Of a stretch of DNA of 64,000 bases, positions 34,240 through 47,500 are shown one piece after another. Location: assembly GCA_031772625.1 (NCBI GenBank), contig CM062816.1:636676352-636740351 (forward strand), in the 5' to 3' direction. The first letter of the stretch is position 1; every line of letters begins with the position of its first letter. Source of the DNA: Pinus tabuliformis (taxonomy: Eukaryota > Streptophyta > Pinopsida > Pinales > Pinaceae). Position numbers and translations under genes: made by a program. The notes beneath the pieces were generated by a model. That model was not told where the DNA came from and did not search any database. It saw only the letters and a program-made list of their open reading frames with translations.

Positions 34240-35440
34240 GCCACTCGATGGTGTATAGATGCAGATGTGATGTCGTTGGGTGGCCCAACTGCTTCACGAC
34301 CTTTTATGAAATGAGGTTCTTTTGGATCTCACTATTGAAAATGAACTACAACAAAGAATCCTTCACACACATATGTGAGTGGAAGAGGCATTCCCCCTCC
34401 TCTAGATATTCAGGCTCATTATTCTGGATCATGGTGGTGGCCATGGTTCCACTGGGATCTGCGTCAATGATATACTTCCCTTTGTCATTCCCCTTTTCAA
34501 GTTCTGAATCCTGCATCTCGTTCATATGCCTTTAGTTTTCCACCAGAGATTTTCTTCACCCGACACTCACTTGTCTTGTGAGTTGACCTCTTTTGGAACT
34601 CACACCATTTTCCTATGTCATTATTTGGCTTTGTGGTGTTGCGCTTTGCTTGCAGCTTCAGTTGGTTTTCCTAGGTCAGCCCACATTAGCTTTGGCATTT
34701 TCTCTATTCTTTATGGGTGCCTTACTTCTTCTGTTTAAACTTTTGCTCAATCTTGATAGTGTATGGGTATGTCATGTCGAGCGAGGAGATGTCGAGGAAC
34801 TCCATCTCATCCTGGATGTACTTGTGTACACAACCATGGTACTTTATTACTTTTCCACTCAGAATCTTTAATACCTAACTTCGTGTGAAGGGTAAGAAAA
34901 ACATTTTTGAACTCCCCCACATCTTGGTCCCTTCCCAACTGTTGCATTGTCCACTTTATGTATTTATCTTCATAGCTCCTGACAGGGTAATATTTTTTCT
35001 TGATGGCATCTTACAAAGAATCCCAAGTGGGTGTGGCTAAAAATAATGAGGGTTCCCTCTCATCCTTTTGTTCATAGTAGGTTTCCCACCAATTCTTGAC
35101 ATGTGGGGTAGATTCGAGAAATGTAAAAGTAATATCTTCCTGATTGGAAAGCCCATGAACTAAAAAATATCATTCCAAAAGATGCAACCATTTATCTACG
35201 ACCTCTATATTTATTTGGCCGTCAAATATGGGAATATGAAAGTTAACTTGTACCTTAAAAGGAGTGGTGCCTCTAGAGTGGCCACGGGATGAATATGCAT
35301 CGCCTATAGGTAGTTGTGAAAGGATCTGGGAAAATTTATCCATCATCACATTCCTCTGTTAATCGAGGGATTCCTTAAGTAATATTTTGAAAGGATATCC
35401 TACCTCCTCATCTTTATTTTCTTCCACCATGGGAGGTCAT
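34240..35440 (-). pseudogene. gag: unit B gag and protease region
   Basis: A minus-strand ATG at about 35432 opens a Gag-like frame (E-E-N-K-D-E-E-V-G-Y-P-F-K) that soon meets stops. Parallel sequence to unit A runs to the protease region near 34300-34400. No intact protein remains. Confidence 0.65.
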
Positions 35441-35498
35441 TTGCGAGGCTTCTCTTGGAAAGGTTCAACCAGATCGATGTGTAACTCCTTATACACTC

Positions 35499-35512
35499 AA
35501 TATCCATAGGAT
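35499..35512 (-). repeat. vestigial internal LTR at the unit A/unit B junction
   Basis: AATATCCATAGGAT matches the LTR edge AATATCCACTGGAT next to unit B's polypurine tract. It is followed at once by sequence that in unit A lies in the leader (ATACACTC, compare about 40360-40368). About 600 bp of LTR plus the PBS are missing. Confidence 0.75.
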
Positions 35513-35739
35513 GAGTCCTCCCCCTTATTAAGCAATGATCCCCATTACATAAAGAGCCTCCATGAGGTAAGGAAATTTCTATCGTACCTGGTCACTTGTG
35601 AAGCACTTGCCTTGGTGAGGAAGTTGGACTGCTTTGAAAGCTTTATATAGCTAGATCCTCTATTGGTGAGTGTTCCTGATCTACATGTCCATAAGATGAT
35701 TACTTGTGCCATGTTCCATGTAATTCGAGTTGAGCTCTA

Positions 35740-36070
35740 TTTGTGTGAGTTTTTTGAAATGTGAGATGTGTCCAACAATGGCGGAAAGTATGGTCAAAGG
35801 AAGTCTACATTGAACAGTGGGTGTAGAACAAGAAATGGTGGGATGATGAGATCAAAGGCCTTGTCACTAAAGACCTTAGTGATGGTGTATGACCCATATT
35901 AGAGCAGGAGAAGCTTTTGGTGGTGTCCAGTGAGGCACTCCTTCTGCAAATGTAGCCAAACTTTGTCATCCACATGGAACTTGTGTGACAATTGATGTTG
36001 ATCATGGCCCTGCTTGTACCCAGCATTGGCTTTGTTCAATATATGATGGAGCTGCTAGCGAATGAGTTTA
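35740..36070 (-). pseudogene. unit A integrase C-terminal region
   Basis: The minus-strand frame reads V-D-D-K-V-W-L-H-L and Y-G-S-Y-T-I, the plant gypsy integrase C-terminal pattern (F-x-x-G-D-x-V-W-L). Unit B lacks this stretch. Confidence 0.65.
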
Positions 36071-36759
36071 ACACTGTCAATGAAGTTTTGAGCTATGTTG
36101 GCTTCGGACTGGACATGAGCTGAATCTACCTTAGTGGCTGCAAATGTTATGGCCACATCAATGGGACATAATGATTTAAATCCTAACAATCCATAAGGTA
36201 AGGAAATTTCTGTCGTACTTGGTCCCTCGTGAGCCACTTGCCTTGGTGAAGAGGTTGGACTGCTCTGACAACTTGATGTAGCTAGATCCTCTGTTGGTGA
36301 GTGTTCCTGATCTACGTGTCCATGAGATGATTACTTGTGGAATGTTCCATGTAGTTCGAGTTGAGCTCTATTTGTGTGAGATTTTGATAATTACAATCGT
36401 TGAACAATTTTTTAATAATTGCGCTCATAGATTCACTTATATCTACAACATATCATTTGTATGGGCCGAATCTACCTCAGTGTATGTAAATGGTATGGCC
36501 ACATCAATGGGACATAATGATTTAAATCCTAGCCATACCTAAAAGGGCATGTGGCACATTGAGCTATGGGGAGCTCTGTTGTAGCTGTGTTGGACATAGG
36601 GGAGACTTTGATCCCATGTGCATGGATGCTTCAATTTTTACATGCACAAAATGTTGACGATCATCGTGTTGGCAACCTCTATTTCACCGTCAGTTTTGGA
36701 ATGGAAAGTCTTGGACTTAGTAACTTTTGTATCCATCATTTACTAGAGACTTGACCAAA

Positions 36760-38715
36760 ATGCACTCAAGAATTTGTTGTGTCGATCTAAGAAAATGGAC
36801 TATGGGATCCCAAAGTGCACCCACACTTTCTCAAAGAAGAGCTTAGTAGTGGCCTCTATTGTGATACTCATCTTGCAGGTCACCATTATGGCCATTTTGG
36901 AGAATCTATCGACGAGCATGAAAACACACTCGTTTCTATGCTTAATAGAAGGAATGCATGACATGTAATCCATAGAGATAGATTCCCAAGGTCGATTAGG
37001 TGTAGGTAGAGGAGTATATAGGCATTTCTTCTTGATGGTTAGTTTGTCAATGGCACAGGTAGTGTAAGATCTAATGTGCTTCCCAACATATTGATGATGT
37101 TTTGGCCACTAAAATTACTTTTGTAATACTGCCATTGTTTTCTCTACTGTAAAACATCCAACAACCTCACTATAGTGTGCCTCCAAAATCATCTAGGAAT
37201 TCTTTCTTAGAGGAACAAATATGTGTCCTACGTTGAATAATAGTGCATCTTGAAGGTGAAATATTGGAACGTGTTTCCCTTGCAGGAGTGTCTGGTATGT
37301 GCTCTCGAATTCTTGATCACTTTGGTAAATATACAACTACCCTGAAGTCTCGTTTCCGCATGAGTCAAGAACAATGATTAGCACCATGACAAGTGTTAGA
37401 TTGATGCATTCTAAAACATTATTGGTGGTTCCCTTCTTGTACTTAATGTTTCAATGGAACCGTTGCAAGTAGGTGGACCATTTATGATGGCGATCATTTT
37501 GCAACTTCCCTTTTGTCCATATGTGGATGACTGTTTCCTTCCCTAAAATGTAATTCTTTTGTTGATGGCAAGCCTGCACAATGGAATACATTTATTTGCC
37601 ATAAGTGGGATACTTTTGGACCGTGTCTGAAAGTGTCTCAGTATGATAAGTCACTAGATTTCTTTGTTGAGTAAGAACTTCACCAATAACATAGTGGGAG
37701 GCATGTATCTCAATGTTAAATGGTTTTTGCAGGTCTAATAATGTGAGCATAGGTTCACACCAGAGGTAATGCTTCAACTTGGAAAATTCCTTCTCTTGGG
37801 TTTCAGAACAAAAAGCATTTCTTTCACTGTACCCTTGGTGACTTAACTTAAAAGCCAAGTGATATGAGAGAACCACAACATGAACCTGTAGTAGAAATTG
37901 TCAAGTCAAATAAATTTGGGGAGGTATGTTATAGTGGTTGGGCTTGGCCAATCCTAAATTACTTGTATCTTAGGTAGGTCCACATGCACAGCCTTTTTAA
38001 CAATTATGTACCTCAAATATTGAACCTGGGTCATTCTAGAAGTGCATTTATCCAATTTGGCACACAACTTGTCTTGTTGTAGGGTTTGAAGGGCCCATCA
38101 AATATGTTGGAATTTCTCTTCCCATATCTTGCTGAACATCAACATGTCATCTAAATACACCAACACAAATGCATTAGTGAAGGGTCACAATATTTCATCC
38201 ATCAATCTCATGAATATTGTGGGGGAATTCGTCAACCCTAAAGGCATGACCAACCATTCAAAAAGGTCCTCGGATTTCAAGGAAATATTCCACACGTCAG
38301 AGGGCTTAATAGGCACATGATGATAGATAGACTTCAATTCAATCTTGGTGAAATATTTGGCTCCCTCACATTGGTCTAGAAGGTCATCAATCTATGGGAC
38401 TTAGTACCTATTCTAGAGAGTGATCTTCTTTAGCGTCCTATTGTTTATTAAAAGCATCTAGGTCCCATCCTTATTTTTTACCAATATAATCAAGCTACTA
38501 TAGGGTAATGATCTTGGCCCGATGTGCCCTTTCTACAACAACTCCTGAATCTGCCTATTGATCTCATTGTTCTCTAGAAAAGAGCATTGATGGATCATTC
38601 TAATGGGTAGCAACATGCTCGGGGTCAAATTGATGGAGTGCTTGACCTGACAGTGTAGGGGTACCCCTATAGGTGAGGCAAAAATGTCCCTGTACTCCTC
38701 CATGACATTGTCCAT
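36760..38715 (-). pseudogene. pol: unit A RT, RNase H and integrase remnants
   Basis: The RT N-terminal frame is 38715-38533 (Y-R-D-I-F-A-S-P). The RT/RNase H linker lies at 37876-37592 (F-N-I-E-I-H-A-S-H). Integrase sequence parallel to unit B spans about 37230-36760. All frames are broken. Confidence 0.75.
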
Positions 38716-39149
38716 CTACTTTTTTTTTCTGTTGGAGCCTCGTGTAGAAGCTGTGGCCATAAACTTCTTCTTGCCCTAAGGGTGTATCATATGGAAAACA
38801 AATTTCATGGTATGGGAAATAGTCTTACTACACTGATTTGTAGTGATCAAAGAGATGGTCATAGGCGTGGCTACCTCTGGTATCCTATAAAACTGATTGC
38901 ATAAGGTAATAATCATTGAGCGAGGGCTTGACTCATTTATATCATGTCACTTCTACAAGTATGGTTGTGCTAATAATACATCTCGAAATTAAAAAGGAGC
39001 AACACCACACAATACCTTATTTGTGAAGGGCTTGATGCTTTAGTGAAGGTGACAATGTTGGCAGATGCAAATACCTCTTCCTTGGTGAAGCCACCCGATG
39101 GTGTACAGATGTAGATGTGTTGTCGTAGATTGGCCCAACTGCTTCATGA

Positions 39150-40320
39150 CCTTTTATGAAATGATGTTATTTTGGATCTCATTATTGACAATGAACTGCA
39201 ACAAAGAACCCTTCATGCACATATGTGAGTGGAAGAGGCATTCCCCCTCCTCTAGATATTCAGGCTCATTATTCTGGATCATAGTGGTGGCCATGGTTGC
39301 ACTGGGCTCTGCATCAATGAGATGCTTACCTTTATCATTCCCCTTTTCGAGTTCTAACTTAGAGTTAGAACCTGCATCTAGTTCATATGCCTTCAACTAT
39401 GCCACTAGTGATTTTTTCACCCGACACTCACCTGTGTTGTGAGTTGACCTCTTTTGTAACTCACACAATTTTCCTATGTCCTTATTTGGATTTGTGGTTT
39501 TGCGCTTTTCTTGCAGCCTTAGTTGCTTGTCTTGGGTCAGCCTACCTTAGCTTTGGAATTTTCTCTGTTGTTTATGGGTGCCTTATTTCTTCTATTTAAA
39601 CTTTTTCTCAATCTTGATAGCATATGGGTATGTCATGCCGAGCGAGGAGATGTCGAGGAACTCCATCTCATCCTAGATTTACTTGTGTACATAGCCATGG
39701 TACTTTAGCACTAAATTCCACTCAGAATATTTGATACATAACTTCGTGCGAAGGGTACGAAAAACATTTGTTAACTCCCACAGATCTTGGTCCCTTCCCA
39801 ACTGTAGCATTGTCCACCTTATGTATTTATCTTCATAGCTCCTGATAGGGTAATATTTTTCTTGATGGCATCTTAGAAAGAATCCCAAGTGGGTGTGGCT
39901 AAAAATAATGAGGGTTCCATCTCATCGTTTTGTTCATAATAGGTTTCCCACCAATTCTTGACATGTGGGGCAGATTTGAGAAATGCAAAAGTAATATCTT
40001 CCTAATTGGAAAACCCATGAACTAAAAAAATATCATTCCAAAAGATGTAACCATTTATCTACAACCTCTATATTTTATTTTTCCCTCAAATATGGGAATA
40101 TGAAAGTTAACTTGTACCTTAAAAGGAGTGGTGCCTTTAGAGTTTCTACGGGATGAATATGCATCGCCTATGGGTACTTGTCAAAGGATCTGGGAAGTTT
40201 TATCCATCATCACATTCCTCAGTTACTTGAGGGATTCCTTAAGTAATATTTTGAAAGGATATCCTACCCCCTCATCTTTATTTTCTTCCGCCATGGGAGG
40301 TCGTTTAGGTTTGCGAGGCT
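39150..40320 (-). pseudogene. gag: unit A gag and protease region
   Basis: The Gag start (M-A-E-E-N-K-D-E) is near 40295. The capsid-like frame 39888-39679 has Y-Y-P-I-R-S-Y-E-D-K-Y-I-R-W. The protease-region frame 39396-39154 ends F-I-V-N-N-E-I-Q-N-N, where an Asp-Ser/Thr-Gly motif would be expected, so the active site is lost. Confidence 0.7.
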
Positions 40321-40411
40321 CCTCTTAGAAAGGTTCAACCAGATCGATGCGTAACTCCTTATACACTCACCTTGTTGGGGACATGAAAAGAAAAATAGAG
40401 AACGAGAAAAC

Positions 40412-40424
40412 CGCTTCGATACCA
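40412..40424 (-). promoter_or_regulatory. gypsy dimer PBS
   Basis: The minus strand reads TGGTATCGAAGCG immediately inside the 5' LTR. It resembles the initiator tRNA-Met PBS with changes. Confidence 0.75.
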
Positions 40425-41023
40425 GTAATCTGAACTTCAATACAAACGAAAAAAAATTTCATATATAACCATAAAGACAAAGATGGAGTGGAAATAACAA
40501 TTCATTCCATTAATATCAGAATACTGAAATATGCTTACAAACAGAATGGAAATAAACTAGCTTGTGTGATGGTAACTCATCTTTGAGAAGAGATGTGGTC
40601 AATACATGACTCTGGAATGTGTTACAATGAGCCTTAAGGGCATATGTATTATTGAACAACAATAGACAACCCTAAACAACCAAAATCCTAACCACAAGAG
40701 ATGTAACACCAAGAGTTTGTGGGGGTCATTGAGGTTAATTAGGAAGCCAACTTCCTAGGGTCGTAACTTGGTCATATTATCTCTGTTTGGCACATACAAT
40801 ACCTTGTTGGAAATGTCTCCCCAAATACTATAGTATTTGTTGTAGGTCCTTCCCTATGTCTATGGAGCCACAATGGACCTCAAAAAAACTTTGTTTAGGT
40901 GGTCGAACCTACTCCGAATGTTCAGGACCAAAAAAACTGCTAAAAATAATAAATGTTAAATGATGAAACCAACTGGAGTTCTAGGTGGAATAGGCAGGTG
41001 GCCATCAATATCCACCTGGATCA
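40425..41023 (-). repeat. gypsy dimer 5' LTR
   Basis: 599 bp collinear with 30635-31230 but clearly diverged, with a small insertion near 40445. Begins TGATCCAGGTGGATATT on the minus strand. Confidence 0.85.
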
Positions 41024-41028
41024 TTCCA

Positions 41029-41545
41029 CGTATATAATAAAAATAATTATTATGGAATAATAATATCAAGAAACCTCTAATTGAAGCCTTAGTTGGAAAA
41101 TGCAATTCCTCCCAACCTTGAACCCAATCCTCTGATTCCCCCTAAGCCGAGAATTTCCTTGCCTCAAATCAACAACCCCTTGTAGATTCAAGTTCATGTA
41201 TCATATACATGATTCTTAGCCGAGGTTTTCTTGGCAGCGTCATTCCTTTTGAGGTTCTGCTTATTTCTTAGCCTAGGTGGTTTCCTTTTTTTAAAGAAAA
41301 TATTTGTTTTTCTCTCCCACGTATTTTTTCCCTCAGTGTTTATCTTCAACTGAGCATATAAAAATCTGAATACTCTTTCCAAATTTGGAAAGCTTCCCTT
41401 TCCCACATCTTCCAACTTTAACTCTTAGTATTTTTTTATTCAAAACATCATAAAAACATCAAATTTTTCCTGTGGCTCACTAGCCACCTACAACAATAGT
41501 CCAATAATAAAAACCAAGAAAATATTTACATAACATTGGAGGGGT
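41029..41545. other. spacer, no gene seen
   Basis: AT-rich. A GGAGGGG purine tract lies just before the LTR-like repeat that starts at about 41546. The 73-residue minus-strand ORF at 41194-41415 is Lys/Arg-rich and unrecognised. Confidence 0.5.
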
Positions 41546-44501
41546 GTTATAGTACATAAAAAATAAGGCAAAACTACTTTAAAATAACATGAGAGATTTA
41601 CCGATGATTTATTGAGTGATTTAGACTTTATAAAAATATCGTTTATGCAACGATTTATCGAACTATTTTAGGATTTAAAAAAATTATTGCATTCCTTAAT
41701 TCTACTTATTGTAATCCTATGGACAGTGAGAACTAATGACCAATTACATGTAGAAGCAAACCAAGAGACATGAATGTGTGTTTTTGAATAATTATATGTA
41801 TACAAATTTTTGAATGAAATTCGGTCCCCTTGGGAACTCAATGTAGTATTACTTCATCTTTTAACTGACCACTATTGGTCATAGTAGTATGGCATAAATT
41901 GTTGGCTCAACTAGAATATTGCATTAGGAGTTGCATTGAGCTTATGGATTCCAATAATTAAAATATAAATTATCAATGCATCAATTTCTTAGAATAATTT
42001 TGATGTGTGAGATTAACATATAATATATTAGATTTATCTTAGAAAGAAAATTTCATATGCATGAGATTAATATATATTATGCTAGATTTCTTTTAGGAAA
42101 TAATTAAATGTTTGCATGCAGGAAAATAGCTGTTGTGCAAACAAGTCTATGGTTGCATGTAATAAAAATATCTACCATGTGAGGAAGTATATGTTTGGAT
42201 TCAAAAGTAGGTGCCATGAATCTAGAGGTACAAATTCTTGAAAATATAGTATGAATTGTTGAAAAAGGAACATAATGTAATCAGAATAATCTTGGAAACG
42301 ATTTACGTGAGTTCTCAAAAAATAAGGGTCCAAATATGCCTTCATATCCGCCAAACCATGATATTTGTGTAAACATTGAAAGATTTCTTTTTAAATGAGC
42401 CCGTTCACAAAAAAAAGCATCTTTCTTGTTTGGAAAATTCATTTTAGACTTCTTGAAAACTGTGCCCAACTTTGATGGCTAAAACAGGAAATTATTTAAT
42501 ATTTAAATATGAATTATGGGCTACAAAGATTCACTCGAGCCTTCCAAACCGTGATACTTTTGTAAAAACTGAGAGTGGATTTTTTTAATCAATTTGTTCC
42601 TAACAAAAACTTCTTTTGGTTTTCAAATATTCTTTACCAGAACATCAGAGACCTTGCCAAACGTTGATGGCTAAAAAAAAGAAAAATCGAGTAAAAGAGA
42701 ATGCTATCATTTGATTTTTCGACGTGATAAGAATAATTTATTACGTACATGTAGAGATATATAATGTGTGAGTGTTCTTGGAGAATAATTTGTTTTTTTG
42801 TAGTAATTTATTTATATTCATATTGCATGAAAATAATAAGTCATTATGATAGTTTTTCATATATATATATATATATATCTGTGGAGAGGAGAATATAATT
42901 ATTGTGTTAGACTTTTTGAAAAGTAATGTGTAATTGCATGCAATATTTACACATTAGCTTATCTTTGGATAAGTACATGTACCTTCATGCAAGAAATAAT
43001 AATTATCTTATTAGCTTTACTTGGTTTAGAACATGTACTTTTGTTGACATTAGTTATTATGAATTGCTCTCATTTGGACAAGATGTTGCTGGAAATAAAA
43101 TGCAATTGCATGCAAAATAGCATTGTCCATTGTGTTAGCTTCCTTTTACATATTTGCATGCACCAAAAGTAATAACCGAGGGTGCTAGTTCTATTGATAG
43201 ATTTTATGTAATTGCGTTGATAAATATCATAACTATTGAGCTAGAAAAATATATATTTGTATGCACAATTAAACAATATCTATTATGTTAGCTTTCCTTT
43301 GGAAATATTAGGAATTTACATGCAATATTAACTTAGCTATCCTCTCAAAATATTAGGCATGTACATATAAGATTATGCTAGCGGTCTTTTGGAAAGATTT
43401 TGCATTTACATGCAAGAGTATGTTAGCTTACTTTTGAGAAAATATTATGTATCTAAATGTAGGAATAACAACTATTGTGAAAATTTATGTATTTACATGA
43501 AATACCATAGCTAATGTGCGAGTTTCCTTGAGAAGAATAACGATTGTTATAGTGGTTTTCCTCTTATAAAGGAAGGTGTTATTATGCGAGGGGAATAACT
43601 ATTATTGTGGTTTTTGATAGACTACATATTTCTTTATTAATTCGTGTACAATGGCATTAAAGAAGGAATAATGTGATATTATTTTTATGTTTATATATTC
43701 ACATGAATAAATATTGATGCAACATTAATAAAGAATTATTACTGGTTTTCTTATTATTTTATCTAATAATCATATAAAAATTCACAGCGAGTAGCAATGG
43801 CAGAAAAAATTGAGACATATACAAAAGATGGATTTTACGTAACATTGTGGCAGTAAATAAAGTAGTGGTCTATGCAGATGAAGGAATGTTAGCAGCAATA
43901 TAATCCACTAATAGGAAGAACTAGGTCACAAATACTTAATGTTCATGGGTGTGTGGGTAGATAATATCATAATAATTGTAATATCTTATAGTTATTTATA
44001 CTACATTTCATATGATAGTTATTTGTACTATTTTATGAGAATGGTTAAGGGATGGACTTCCTTACAAGCTGTTGATTTGGAGGTGAGTGCCCTCATGAGC
44101 ATCTAATAATAAAATTAAATGTTTGTTGGTTTTCACCCTAGGGGGTTTCAAGGGTGTATGGGTGTCTAAGGATGTAATTTCTTGTTGTGCCATTTTTCTG
44201 ATGTTGATTCATTGCATGATGTAATGCATGTATTATCAAATATGTGATTGATTATCTCAGTTAAAAGAATCATGGAATTGATGCAAGTTTACATCAGCAA
44301 GTTTATGTTAATATTATACAATAATTGTAGCTAATGATTATGTAACTCACTATTCTTTTCCTAAAAAATACTCTGTAATGAGGATGGTTTATTTATTGGT
44401 CATTGAAGGAATATGGAGAGTAATTTAGAAAGTTACTCATTAGTGAATGTTGTAAAAAATTCCAAACTCCATATATTTTCCTGTTACCACGGGATGTTAC
44501 A
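41546..44501 (+). repeat. very long (about 2.95 kb) LTR-like repeat, copy 1
   Basis: Starts TGTTATAG after GGAGGGG and ends GGGATGTTACA directly before a PBS-like TGGTATTAGAG. A second, diverged copy starts at about 56898 and runs to the window end. Long LTRs of this size occur in some plant gypsy lineages. No protein coding was seen. The interior (about 43000-43560) is a degenerate array of 45-bp units. Confidence 0.65.
43090..43560 (+). repeat. degenerate 45-bp repeat array with CATGCA motifs
   Basis: Successive units follow the pattern ATGTTAGCTT-CTTTTG-AAATATT-TTTACATGCAA. Several contain CATGCA, the RY core bound by plant B3-domain factors. The same array exists in copy 2 on either side of the chromovirus. 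Confidence 0.6.
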
Positions 44502-44503
44502 TG

Positions 44504-44514
44504 TGGTATTAGAG
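44504..44514 (+). promoter_or_regulatory. PBS-like site after the long LTR
   Basis: TGGTATTAGAG matches TGGTATCAGAG with one change, two bases after the LTR end. Confidence 0.6.
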
Positions 44515-47500
44515 TAAAAAGTTGCAACTCTAGTGCCCTTTCTGAATCATTAAGTAGTAAAGAGGTAGAGGTATGGTGCTAGTGGGTATAATTTTAGGTA
44601 TGATTCTAACTGAATATGTAATAGACTACACTTGACATGAGATGCATGATGCATGAATAACAACCAAATTAAATAATAATAAGTGGTATTGTTTCCTTAA
44701 AAGTTGTGCTCATGACATTTAAATATTGAAGAAAATAAAATAAAATAAAACCTTTGTTGTACCTGTGAAAAAACCTAACAGTCATTAGTGATAATGAAGA
44801 GTAACTACCAACCCTTTGCATGCATAGTCTTATAAAAATCTTAAGGGTGTCTTTGAAGGAAGATGATTAAGCTACAATGCCCTCCTTATAAAGGATGAAC
44901 ACATATATTGATTATCTGTGAAACAAATGAATGTATAAAGGTGGGGTTTATCCTTGAAGAGAAAAATAGAATTTTTTAGAAGACATTGGAAGAACCTCTT
45001 TAGATGTTAAAAATGATTAATGAGTCAGGTGGTAAAACTTTACTGTAATGGCTAATTGATGATTGAGTCCTGTCATGACTGATTTTAAGATGGCCAATAT
45101 CATTGATTAGTTAGTATTGCATGAAAAACTATCAAAACTTATATCCATGAATCAATTTTGATTAAAGCTTATTACAAGTTGTAAACAAGTGATTGGGGTA
45201 GTTTAATTCATAATTTTGGTCTGTTGGTAACAATACACTATGGAATCGAGAATATTGGGTTTGTTACCGTTATTTTTAATAACATTTACACATTGATGAT
45301 GAATCAATGTCCTTTAATGATTAAAGCTCTATTTAATATTTTATGCAAAGGAAAGAGAAATACTATGATTGAACAAGTGAATATTGGCTTAAACATGCAT
45401 ACTGATGTTTGCAAGTTCTTGAAGGTGACAAGAAACTTGGATTATGATACAAGAATATTGTTAAAGTTTCTAATTTGATATTTATAATAACTTAATGTTA
45501 TAAATAGTAGTAATTAAATTGTGTTGATTACCTTGTTTGTTTAAACCTAAAAAATGTACAAATTGATGATTATATGATTATGTTAGCTTAGTTGCCTCTT
45601 CAATTTAATAAATATGTTAAATAGATATTTTATAAATCCATCAAGTCCATGTGAATACAATGGTGACAAAACAAAGTAAATCTAATTAGAGAAGTCCATA
45701 ATGTTGCAGAAACATGGCCTTTTCATTTCTCCTTACAAAAACGAAATTTTGGATGGTGTGTTAATCCATTAGCATTAATAGTTTGATAAACAATGAGAAG
45801 TATGTGTGAATGACTTGAACCTAGTATCACTTCTTAATGATTATTCGTTGGATAGATATGTGTAAATTAAATGTGATGTTGCATCAATTATAAACTATGA
45901 GAATGACAATGATTAAAGTATTGTTCACTTAAGTATATTTTTGGAAAAGAAACTTAGGGAAAAAATTTGTCCTAACATCTAGAGGATGTATCTTTACTTG
46001 TTATATTAATTTTAATGTATCAAAGGATGTTACAAAACCTTGTTACAAAATTTTATTACAAAATGTTGTTTATGGAAAGTAGAATGACAAATAAATTTTT
46101 ACATGTTGAGATATTGAAAACATAGATGCATGTGAAAGTGAAATGCATCTTGAAGATATTTGATAAATGTTTTGTGTGTAATAGTATTTTGGTAGAAGGT
46201 ATAGTTTTATTGGAACTCTTGTGACCAATATTGTTAATGTGATTAAGCATGGGGTGGCTTAATGGAAGCATAAGAATCCATGAAAGGTAAAAGGTTGTAA
46301 CGTGAATTGGAAATACATATGGGAAGGTATAATGTTAAATGCTACAATATGGAATATTTGTAATATTTTAACTTTATGTAGAAATTTGGAATGTATACCC
46401 CGTGTATGACATGTGATGATTTCCTATTAACTTACTCTTACAGATTTTGGGACCCATGTCGAGGGTCAAGTATGAATGCATGATGTACACAAATGTTCCT
46501 TTTATTTAATTATTATATGATAATGGTTAGTTATGTAAAATATAGTGGATTTTTAGACATTCAATATTTTTAAACATCGGCTATTTTTGGACTAAATGGC
46601 TATGGAAGCCATGTTTAAACTTTTGTAATTATATAATCAGTTTAATTATTGTGATGTAATAGATATTTTATTATTAATTAAAAAACGTTGGAAAAATTCT
46701 TAGGAAAAGAGAAATAGAGTTAGAATATTACTTATCATCTCAGAAAAAGTTGTTGGTGGCCATGTCCAACATGGACCTTTCCTAAAAATCTCCTAAAAAT
46801 CCCCTAAAAATCCCTATGAGAAAATAATTAGAAATAAATGAATTTAATATGATGGGAGAGAAATATCATATTAATATACTTAGCTGGATAAATATACTAA
46901 GTCTAGGTGAAATAAATTGTTGCAAGAGAGAAACGTGGGCTTTAAATAAAAAGGAAAGAACTTTTTTCAAAGAAAAAAAAAGGCCTAGGCAAAAGGGTTG
47001 GTAGACCCAAAAATGGGACAATGCCAAATTTTGTTGGTAAGAAAACTTAGAAAAGAAACCACTAAGGAATCAATGAGGTTGTTAATTCCAGTGCTAAGTA
47101 AATCTTAGCTCACTTGAAACTTTCTGAGGCAATTCATGATTGGGAGGAACGTTCTTACCTCCTTCGTATTTTTCCTGATATGGTTCTCAGAATACAACAA
47201 TGTAATTAATGATATAAATGATGCATTAAATATGAATTTCTTATATATTTTTGTAACCATTTTATGTACATCTTTACAAGAAAGGAGCCTATTTCTCATA
47301 AAGGAATTACAACAAATGTAACTTCCTCCAATTACCAAACATGTGAATGGGTATAAAAAGGGCTAAGGCAGTATGCACTTGATGCAATTACTAATCATTT
47401 TGATAATTCAAAGCTAGATTCTCTGTGAGTAGTTATAAAAAGAAATGTGTGTATGTATTTAGAGGGGGCTAAGATAGTGTGCACTTGGTGCAGTGATTTA

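Larger units (their letters stand above)
30635..41023 (-). mobile_element. Ty3/gypsy element with two gag-pol units in one LTR pair
   Basis: Outer LTRs at 40425-41023 (5') and 30635-31230 (3') are flanked by the 5-bp duplication TTCCA (30630-30634 and 41024-41028). The interior holds unit A (about 40366 to 35513) and unit B (about 35498 to 31231). Each runs gag, protease, RT, RNase H, integrase, polypurine tract. The LTR expected between them is reduced to a vestige at 35499-35512. Both units have many stops. Confidence 0.85.

Noticed and set aside
34248..34871. Plus-strand hydrophobic ORFs (70-95 residues), with twins at 39098-39708
   Set aside because: They lie antisense to the gag/protease regions of both gypsy units; the duplication of the element explains why they recur.
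45224..45478. 84-residue ORF as a gene
   Set aside because: No recognisable motif; it sits in decayed LTR-element interior and its composition follows the AT-rich background.
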